From the NCBI GenBank assembly GCA_003644265.1, contig QNBX01000170.1:1-9405 (forward strand): 9,405 nucleotides of DNA, read 5' to 3'. This DNA is from Planctomycetota bacterium (lineage in GTDB: Bacteria > Planctomycetota > B15-G4). The translations under genes were made by a program, and so were the position numbers. Below, piece by piece: positions 1-6,042 of this stretch (positions are counted from its first letter, which is position 1; every line of letters begins with the position of its first letter). The notes beneath the pieces were generated by a model. That model was given only the letters and a program-made list of their open reading frames with translations. It was not told where the DNA came from and did not search any database.

Positions 1-55
1 ATCCTGGCCATCACCTTCACCAACCGCGTATCGGCCTGCCCCGGGGCGACGCCAT
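1..55 (+). other. Scrap resembling the downstream pcrA/uvrD gene (broken copy or assembly join)
   Basis: Bases 1-28 are identical to 3979-4006, inside helicase motif Ia (ILAITFTNR). Bases 26-55 then resemble 4113-4142 (25 of 30 bases by eye) and in one frame read RIGLPRG, as the helicase does there. The two pieces are joined with about 109 bases of the helicase missing between them. That is not a multiple of three, so the scrap cannot be read through as helicase. Similarity fades after about base 55. It could be the remains of a second helicase gene lying mostly to the left, or a chimeric contig end. The 28-base identity is certain; the second block is suggestive only. Confidence 0.45.
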
Positions 56-466
56 TCGCTCGACGCCGCGCTGTTCGGCCTTGAGGTAGAGGTTGCCGAC
101 CAGGGCCAGCAGCCCGACCAGCCCCACCGGCAGGGGCCGGACAGTGCGGTATCGGGCACAAGTCAGCGCGTCCTGACGAGGGCCGGGGAGCGGGCCGTGC
201 GGACACCACGCAGTCCGCCTCCAGGATTCGCGCAGAGAATCTGAGATCGGTTGTCCAGCGCGGCCACGGGCCAGCGTAGTAGCTGCCATGGGACGTCAGC
301 TTGTGCTGTCGCCCGAGCATCGCCCGCCCCCTGCGAGGCCTCCCTCGCCTACGGGGGCCGGCATCCGTTCCTCGCAAGACCAACCCGAATCAGGAACCCG
401 ACCATGAAGTCCTTTCTCTTTTCGCTCCGGCGCCAGTCAGCCCTTCCTAGAAGGACGTTGATCCCC
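56..466. other. Stretch without a supported gene
   Basis: I see no convincing gene here. The minus strand is open from 289 down to 17, and one part of it (about 55-150) reads as a hydrophobic helix followed by charged residues (LLALVGNLYLKAEQRG). This could be a fragment of a membrane protein, but its N-terminal half looks like random GC-rich translation. The plus strand is open from 251 into the protease-like gene. Residues encoded before 404 show no domain-like character and are probably leader sequence. I could not find a convincing -35/-10 pair. Confidence 0.4.
451..455 (+). promoter_or_regulatory. Ribosome binding site for the tandem S8-like gene
   Basis: AAGGA lies 11 bases before the ATG at 467. 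A competing site, AGGA at 392-395, lies 8 bases before an in-frame ATG at 404. I prefer 467 because it gives a compact signal peptide right at the N terminus. The 404 start would add 21 residues ahead of it. Confidence 0.45.
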
Positions 467-3457
467 ATGACACGGCTCCTTGTAGCTCTCTTGGTTTGCT
501 TGGCGGTGGCGCCCGCCCTCACGGCGCAGTGCTACTCACCATGCTGGAAGGTAGTGGGGATGACCAACGACCTGAACGCCAGCCCCCCCGTGTTCGATAC
601 CGGTGGGACCCACATGGTCCTCGAACCCGTTGACTGCACCCAGACTCCGGCTGGTTACGTCTGGCTCGACGTCGTTTACGGGGGCGATCTGCATGTCTTG
701 GTGCCGCTCAACACGTGGTTCATCAGCGCCAGCGGCCTCGAGACGATTGGCGGCATCCACCTAGACATGAGCGGTTACGCCCTGGACGGAACTCCGAAAA
801 TCGGGGTCCAAATCCCAGTGGGAGTATGTCCATTCGGATGTCCTCCCCCCCCCATTCCGGTCAGCTTGGTTCCCCCGTGCGCCACGCAGGTGCCGTGGCA
901 TCTCGACCGCATTGACCAGGAGTCCCTTCCCCTGGATGGCGCGGAGTTCGCGCAGTGCCCGACCCCGGCGGTGACCCCGTCGACCGTGTTCATCATATCC
1001 AACGGAATCAACACGAACCTCGCGGAGTTTGGAGGCCGCGCCAGCGTCGGCTACGGGTCCCCTGTCGACCTGACCGGGCAGGGGACGTATCTGGCCAGCC
1101 TCGTCGGTGGAGCGTTCCATGGTGTCGACAAGACCGCGAACCTCGTTTCTGTCCAAGGGTATGGCCCCTCGGGGTCGCTGACAGCCGTCATGGACGCGCT
1201 GGAGTGGGTCAACGATCAAGGGGCGTACATGCTCCCGAATGTGGAACAGGGTGTGGTCTTGATCGATAGTTCATCAATGAGCTTTCATGTGCTCGAGAAT
1301 TACGCGACAATCGGGAGTATGGAAGAGCTCAGCGCCGCTGGGTTGACGGTTGTCGTTGCCGCTGGCGATTCCAGTGCATCGGACTGCGATTTTGTGGGTT
1401 CTGGGAGCGCCATCGTCGTCGGCGCGACCGACCGAGACGACGCCAAGGCGTCCTTCAGTAACTACGGAACTTGCTTCATCGACTTGTTTGCTCCTGGCGT
1501 CGACGTGAGAGGCGCCGCTCATGGGGGCGGCGCCATGACGCAATCGAGCACGGACGCATCGGCTGCCATCGTCGCAGGTGTCGCGTCCAAGTGGCTGAGT
1601 GTGAATCCGGCTCCATGGCCTGACACAGCCAAGGCTGCACTTGTGGCAGAGGCGACTGTCAATGCGATTACCTTTCCGGTGGACCAGCAGAGCACCAACA
1701 AGCTCGTGCGTGTTTGCGGCAATCAGGTGCCGTGGCACCTCGACCGCATCGACCAGGCCAACCTGCCCCTGGATGGCGGCTTTAGCCCCGATTGCCCGAC
1801 GGGCGCTCCCACGACGGTGTACATCGTGGATACGGGCATCGATACGACCCACCCGGAGTTCGGAGACCGCGCCAGCGTGGGCTGGGGTTCGACTACGGAT
1901 CCGAACGGACATGGCACGGGCATAGCCAGTCTCGTCGGTGGCTCGATCCACGGCGTCGACAAGACCGCGAAGCTCGTCTCCATCCAGGTGATTGGCGCCT
2001 CCGGCTCGGGGTCGAGCCAAGATATCGTAGCTGGACTGCAATGGATCAGGGGCAACTACCAGCTGGTGGGGGGCAACGCTGTGGTTTGCCTCGGCTTTGG
2101 TGGCGGGTACGACGCGGCGATTGAAGCCGAGATCGATCTCCTCATTCACGACATCAACGGAGATGGAACGACGGGAGATGGACTGACGGTTGTCGTGGCA
2201 GCCGGAAACGGGAACCAGGATGCGTGCTCGTCCTTCCCCGGCTCTATGCCTGATACGATCACCGTGGGCGCTACGGACCAGTTCGACGCCAGGGCCTATT
2301 TCAGTAGCTACGGCACCTGCGTCGACCTCCTCGCTCCGGGTGTGGACGTGGAACGCGCCGTGACTGGGGGCGTCGTCACGCAAGGCGGCACGCACTCGTC
2401 GTCAGCCATCGCAGCGGGTGCTGCGTCCCTGTGGCTGAGGGTGAACGGCCCTGCAACACCTGCGGTCGTCAAGGCTGGGCTGATTGCCGACGCGACGCCG
2501 GGTGCGCTGACGGGCCTTAACGGCTCCCCGAACCTGCTCTTGCGTGTGAGCGATGGTTGCCCCGTCATTCCCTCTCCCTGCGCCGGCGCGACGGGTTCAA
2601 GCAGTCCTCAGACGTTCCTCATTAATGGCCCGCCCAGCGGGACCGACTGGTGGTGGAGCTTGAGCAACAGCCCCGTCGCTGCGTCTTACGTGCACGTGCC
2701 CGGCGTCAGCGACGACTACAATGGCGACGGGTCCTTCGACGTCAAGGATGTGATCGATGCCTTCAAGGACTCGATCAACGCCTTCGCCGCGGCCAACAAC
2801 TGGTTGGGCGTGTCGGCAAAGAGAGCCCCCATCGGTACCAACGAGTACCTCAGTGTGAGTTCGACCTGTTCGCTCAGTCTCTTCGTGAGCGACACTGGCG
2901 TCATCTCAGACTTCTGCGAGGTTGTCCCGTTTGGTACATGCTCCTTCAACCCGCAGATCGAGTTGATCCCCCTGCCGGGCTTCGATTGCAACGAGAACGG
3001 CATCGACGATGAGCTGGACCTGGCCTCCGGCCTGAGTCAGGACGCCAACGCCAACGGCATCCTGGATGAGTGCGAGCCCAGCGCCTGGAGCAACGAAGGC
3101 TTTGCTCTGGCTGGCGTCAACGGTGAGCCACTGTTCGTCGGTTCCGGCGATATGACCGCGGGCAGCAGCAACCCGCTTGATCTGAGCAATGCAGCGCCGA
3201 TGGCGTATGCCGGGCTCTTCTGGAACCTGGAGAGTGATCCGACGCCCTTCTGGGGCGGCACGGTCGTGCCCGGTTTCTCCAACGATTATCTTAGGTTCGA
3301 GACGAGCGCTGCTGGTCAGATCTCCTTGAGTCTTCCTGTCCCCCCGGGCCTGCCCGCTGGCATTGAAATCTGGCTGCAGTGGCTGCTCCAGGACGAGGAC
3401 AGCGTGGCGGGCACAGGCGTCGCCATGTCCAACGCGATCAAGGCGGTCACCCAATGA
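467..3457 (+). CDS. Secreted tandem proteinase K-like (S8) protein with degenerate active sites
   Basis: Numbering is from the ATG at 467 (996 residues). Residues 1-20 form a signal peptide (MTRLLVALLVCLAVAPALTA, cleavage before QC), so the protein is exported. Residues 21-140 are a Cys-containing region I do not recognise. Two proteinase K-like domains follow at about 141-416 and 420-694, each beginning PWHLDRIDQ and holding the family's VVVAAG and YGTC..APGVDV segments. The catalytic positions Asp/His/Asn/Ser are S178/Q205/D301/D363 in copy 1 and D455/H482/N581/H643 in copy 2. Neither copy therefore has a complete triad, and proteolysis is doubtful. Residues 750-761 form a dockerin-like EF-hand loop (DYNGDGSFDVKD). 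Residues 840-871 are an Asp/Asn/Gly-rich calcium-type segment, and 872-996 a beta-rich C-terminal domain ending GVAMSNAIKAVTQ, a style I associate with planctomycete exoproteins. ATG 404 is an alternative start. The gene is visibly less GC-rich than its neighbours. Its role is unknown; binding or scaffolding at the cell surface is a guess. Confidence 0.85.
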   Translation: MTRLLVALLVCLAVAPALTAQCYSPCWKVVGMTNDLNASPPVFDTGGTHMVLEPVDCTQTPAGYVWLDVVYGGDLHVLVPLNTWFISASGLETIGGIHLDMSGYALDGTPKIGVQIPVGVCPFGCPPPPIPVSLVPPCATQVPWHLDRIDQESLPLDGAEFAQCPTPAVTPSTVFIISNGINTNLAEFGGRASVGYGSPVDLTGQGTYLASLVGGAFHGVDKTANLVSVQGYGPSGSLTAVMDALEWVNDQGAYMLPNVEQGVVLIDSSSMSFHVLENYATIGSMEELSAAGLTVVVAAGDSSASDCDFVGSGSAIVVGATDRDDAKASFSNYGTCFIDLFAPGVDVRGAAHGGGAMTQSSTDASAAIVAGVASKWLSVNPAPWPDTAKAALVAEATVNAITFPVDQQSTNKLVRVCGNQVPWHLDRIDQANLPLDGGFSPDCPTGAPTTVYIVDTGIDTTHPEFGDRASVGWGSTTDPNGHGTGIASLVGGSIHGVDKTAKLVSIQVIGASGSGSSQDIVAGLQWIRGNYQLVGGNAVVCLGFGGGYDAAIEAEIDLLIHDINGDGTTGDGLTVVVAAGNGNQDACSSFPGSMPDTITVGATDQFDARAYFSSYGTCVDLLAPGVDVERAVTGGVVTQGGTHSSSAIAAGAASLWLRVNGPATPAVVKAGLIADATPGALTGLNGSPNLLLRVSDGCPVIPSPCAGATGSSSPQTFLINGPPSGTDWWWSLSNSPVAASYVHVPGVSDDYNGDGSFDVKDVIDAFKDSINAFAAANNWLGVSAKRAPIGTNEYLSVSSTCSLSLFVSDTGVISDFCEVVPFGTCSFNPQIELIPLPGFDCNENGIDDELDLASGLSQDANANGILDECEPSAWSNEGFALAGVNGEPLFVGSGDMTAGSSNPLDLSNAAPMAYAGLFWNLESDPTPFWGGTVVPGFSNDYLRFETSAAGQISLSLPVPPGLPAGIEIWLQWLLQDEDSVAGTGVAMSNAIKAVTQ
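887..1714 (+). repeat. Intragenic tandem duplication, copy 1 (inactive S8 domain)
   Basis: This copy runs from the codons for QVPWHLDRIDQ to NKLVRV. The usual DTG Asp is replaced by Ser (998-1000, context IISNGIN). The His of GHGT is Gln (1079-1081, GQGT). The oxyanion Asn is Asp (1367-1369, AAGD). The nucleophilic Ser is Asp (1553-1555, SSTDAS). Spacing between these positions (27, 96 and 62 residues) nearly equals that in copy 2, so the fold is probably kept. Confidence 0.85.
1724..2548 (+). repeat. Intragenic tandem duplication, copy 2 (S8 domain lacking the Ser)
   Basis: This copy lies 837 bases downstream of copy 1 at its start. It opens with near-identical DNA: 2 differences in the first 34 bases. 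It keeps Asp (1829-1831, VDTGID), His (1910-1912, NGHGT) and the oxyanion Asn (2207-2209, AAGN). The segment matching the family's SGTSMATPHVAG reads GGTHSSSAIAAG without gaps. This puts His (codon CAC, 2393-2395) at the nucleophile position, followed by three serines. Relative to copy 1 it also has a short insert rich in Asp and Gly before LTVVVAAGN. Confidence 0.85.
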
Positions 3458-3813
3458 TCTGAGTTCTGCCCGGGTGGCGGCGTCGGATTGGGAGCACCGT
3501 GAAGCAGCGGGGCTGCTGCCCGGGGCCGTCACTCGGCGGCCAGAGGCCGACCGCTGCGGTCTGGTACTTCGGCCCGGCACGCACCCGCGGCTCTCGCAAG
3601 CCGGAGCGCCACCCGCAACACCCTCGGGGCCCCACGACCTTCGCGGTCGTGGGGCCCCGTTTACGTGGCGGGGCCACCGCGTCCGCCACGGGCCGCCCAG
3701 CCTCCGGCCCCGCAGCGCTCACGTGCCACCGCTCCGCCCGCATGCACACCCCCTCGCCCCTCCGTCGCGCCCTGCCGGTCCCCTATGATGGCCGCTCCTC
3801 CAGGGCCCGCTTC
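3458..3813. other. Intergenic region between the S8-like gene and the helicase
   Basis: There is no supported gene. The plus strand happens to be open from 3499 into the helicase gene, but the translation before 3814 is Pro/Arg/Gly-rich with no domain character, and it runs straight through a perfect hairpin at 3625-3659. A ten-codon reading frame (ATG at 3785, stop TGA 3815-3817) overlaps the helicase GTG. No clear promoter was found. Confidence 0.6.
3625..3662 (+). terminator. Probable intrinsic terminator hairpin
   Basis: A perfect inverted repeat has 15-bp arms (cggggccccacgacc at 3625-3639, its complement at 3645-3659) and a 5-base loop (ttcgc). It is followed by only three T residues (3660-3662). 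The stem is very stable. The short T tract is typical of what one sees in high-GC genomes but weakens the call. It lies 168 bases past the stop of the S8-like gene and is oriented to end that transcript. On the other strand no T run follows. Confidence 0.7.
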
Positions 3814-6033
3814 GTGACCGACTCTCCGCTGCTTGACGACCTCAACCCACCCCAGCGCGAGGCCGTGACCTGGGGCGACGGGCCCCTGCTGATCGTGGCT
3901 GGCGCCGGCTCGGGCAAGACCCGCGTGATCACCCGGCGCATCGCCCATCTGATCGAGCGCGGGGAGCCGGGCCACGGCATCCTGGCCATCACCTTCACCA
4001 ACCGCGCGGCGGGGGAGATGCGCGAACGTGTGGTCGACCTGGTGGGGGACGGCAAGGTCACGGTCTCGACCTTCCACTCGTTCTGCGCCCGGCTGCTGCG
4101 GGTGGATGGGGAGCGCATCGGCCTGCCGCGCGGCTACTCCATCTACGACAGCGACGACCAGCTCACCCTGCTCAAGGATCTGTGCAACCAGCTGGGGCTC
4201 GACACCCAGACCTATCGCCCGCGCGGGCTGCTGGCGGCCATCTCGAGCCTCAAGAACGACGGCATTCCGGTGGAGGAGGCCGAGGGCTCGGCGCTCTCGC
4301 ACTACGACCAGATCGTGGGGCGCGTGTACGGGGGCTACGTGGAAGCCCTGGCCGCCGCCGACGCGGTCGACTTCGACGACCTGCTGCTGCGCTCGGTCGA
4401 GCTCTTCAAGCAGCATCCGGACGTGCTGGAGAAGTGGCAGCGGCGCTTCCGGCACGTGCTGGTGGACGAGTACCAGGACACCAACATGGTGCAGTACCGC
4501 ATCGCGCGGGACATCGCCGCGGGGCACGGCAACCTGTGCGCCACCGGCGACCCCGACCAGTCGATCTACCGCTGGCGCGGCGCGCGGGTGCGCAACATCC
4601 TCGAGTTTGAGCGCGACTTCCCGGGCGCCCACACGGTGCGCCTGGAGCAGAACTACCGCAGCACCAACCACATCCTGGCGGCGGCGTCGGACGTCATCGC
4701 CAACAACAGCGGGCGCCTGCTGGGCTCGCTCTGGAGCGAGCTGGGCGACGGCGAGAAGATCACGCTGCTGGCCTGCCACGACGAGGAGGCCGAGTCCGAC
4801 GCGGTGGTCAGCATGATCCAGGCGCGCCGCGAGGAGGGCACGCCGCTGGCGGACATGGCGGTCTTCTACCGCACCAACGCCCTCTCGCGCGGGCTGGAGC
4901 GGGCCCTGCGCCTGCACAACCTGCCCTACGAGATCGTGGGCGGCGTCGAGTTCTACGAGCGCAAGGAGGTCAAGGATCTGCTGGCCTACCTCAAGGTGCT
5001 GGCCAACCCCGCCGACGCCGTGGCCTTCTTGCGCGTGGTCAACGTACCCACGCGCGGCATCGGCAAGACCTCACTGACCAAGCTGCGCGCCTGGGCCCTG
5101 CCCCTGGGCCTGGGCCCGCGCGAGGCCGCCGCCCGCGCCGCCGAGGTGCCGGGCCTGACGGCCAAACCACGCAAGGCCCTGCTGGGGTTCACGGCCCTGT
5201 TGGACGAGCTGTCCGCGGGCATGGCCGAGCGCTCGCCCGAAGCCACGCTGCAGGCCGTCATCGACGCCACGCGCTTCGAGCCCTACCTGCGCGACTTCGG
5301 CGGCCAGGACGGCGCCGACCGCCTCGAGAACGTGGCCGAGCTGGTGACCGCCGTGGCCGAGTACACCCGCGCCGCCACGGACCCCAGCGTGGGCGGCTTC
5401 CTCGAGGAGACGGCGCTGGTGGCCGACGTCGACCGCTACCAGCACGAGGGCGACAAGCTCACGCTGATGACGCTGCACAGCGCCAAGGGCCTCGAGTTCC
5501 CCGACGTCTACCTGGTGGGCATGGAGGAGGGCCTGCTGCCCCACCAGCGCTCGCTGGAGTCGGCCCCCGAGTTGGAGGAGGAGCGTAGGCTCTGCTACGT
5601 GGGCATGACGCGCGCCATGCGTCGCCTCACGCTCAGCCGCTCGGGCCGGCGCATGCTGCACGGCCAGTGGATGGCCAGCGCCCCCAGCCGCTTCCTGGCC
5701 GAACTGCCCGCCGAGCACCTCACGCTCGACGACCGCGAGGGCGCCGGCAAGGGCTTCGGCGGCGCCTGGGGCAGCGGCGGCGCGGGGGGCGACCACTGGG
5801 CCCGGCACGACACCAAGGTGAGCGAGCCCGAGTTCACACCCTCACCCGACGACTACCTGGACGTGGACTGCGCCGTGCCGCGCAAGGGCCAGGCCGTGCG
5901 TCACGCGCACTTCGGGCCCGGCGTCGTGCTGGAGGTGCGCGGCGACGGCCCCTCGGCGCGCATCCGCGTGCGCTTCCAACGCTTCGGCGAGAAGCTGCTG
6001 ATGGCCGAGTACGCCCGGCTCGAGCCCGCCTGA
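3814..6033 (+). CDS. pcrA: PcrA/UvrD-type superfamily 1 DNA helicase
   Basis: An ATP-dependent 3'-5' DNA helicase of the Rep/UvrD/PcrA group, which acts in nucleotide excision repair, replication restart and removal of obstacles from DNA. Numbered from GTG 3814 it has 739 residues, normal for PcrA. All motifs are visible: Q motif LNPPQREAV, Walker A GAGSGKT (30-36), Ia ITFTNRAAGEMRERV, TFHSFCARLLR, Walker B VDEYQDTN (Asp218, Glu219), III GDPDQSIYRWRGA (from 245), IV LEQNYRST (Arg282), V LHSAKGLEFPDV (His555) and VI YVGMTRAMRRL (Arg600). The C terminus (GQAVRHAHFGPGVVLEV to AEYARLEP) matches the PcrA Tudor-like domain that contacts RNA polymerase. GTG is chosen because VTDSPLLDDLNPPQ fits the usual short N terminus; ATG 3742 would add 24 residues. 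No good ribosome binding site precedes either. uvrD is an equally usable name. Confidence 0.95.
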   Translation: MTDSPLLDDLNPPQREAVTWGDGPLLIVAGAGSGKTRVITRRIAHLIERGEPGHGILAITFTNRAAGEMRERVVDLVGDGKVTVSTFHSFCARLLRVDGERIGLPRGYSIYDSDDQLTLLKDLCNQLGLDTQTYRPRGLLAAISSLKNDGIPVEEAEGSALSHYDQIVGRVYGGYVEALAAADAVDFDDLLLRSVELFKQHPDVLEKWQRRFRHVLVDEYQDTNMVQYRIARDIAAGHGNLCATGDPDQSIYRWRGARVRNILEFERDFPGAHTVRLEQNYRSTNHILAAASDVIANNSGRLLGSLWSELGDGEKITLLACHDEEAESDAVVSMIQARREEGTPLADMAVFYRTNALSRGLERALRLHNLPYEIVGGVEFYERKEVKDLLAYLKVLANPADAVAFLRVVNVPTRGIGKTSLTKLRAWALPLGLGPREAAARAAEVPGLTAKPRKALLGFTALLDELSAGMAERSPEATLQAVIDATRFEPYLRDFGGQDGADRLENVAELVTAVAEYTRAATDPSVGGFLEETALVADVDRYQHEGDKLTLMTLHSAKGLEFPDVYLVGMEEGLLPHQRSLESAPELEEERRLCYVGMTRAMRRLTLSRSGRRMLHGQWMASAPSRFLAELPAEHLTLDDREGAGKGFGGAWGSGGAGGDHWARHDTKVSEPEFTPSPDDYLDVDCAVPRKGQAVRHAHFGPGVVLEVRGDGPSARIRVRFQRFGEKLLMAEYARLEPA

Positions 6034-6042
6034 GCGCGGCCC

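Noticed and set aside
17..289. Minus-strand open frame with a hydrophobic helix (LLALVGNLYLKAEQRG)
   Set aside because: It might be a fragment of a membrane protein, but it lacks a good start, its first half looks random, and it ends inside the 28-base helicase copy. There is not enough to call a gene.
251..403. Extended N terminus of the S8-like protein, open from 251
   Set aside because: The translated leader has no domain character, and better starts with AGGA-type sites and a signal peptide follow at 404 and 467.
1274..2395. Long minus-strand open frame (373 codons) opposite the S8-like gene
   Set aside because: It is a shadow of the duplicated, clearly coding plus-strand domains; its sequence has no domain features.
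3502..3600. Small imperfect hairpins just after the S8-like stop
   Set aside because: The stems are only 4-5 bp and lack a T tract; the perfect hairpin at 3625-3659 is far stronger.
3661..4917. Long minus-strand open frame (418 codons) opposite the helicase
   Set aside because: It is an antisense shadow caused by GC-rich third codon positions; the plus strand encodes unmistakable helicase motifs.
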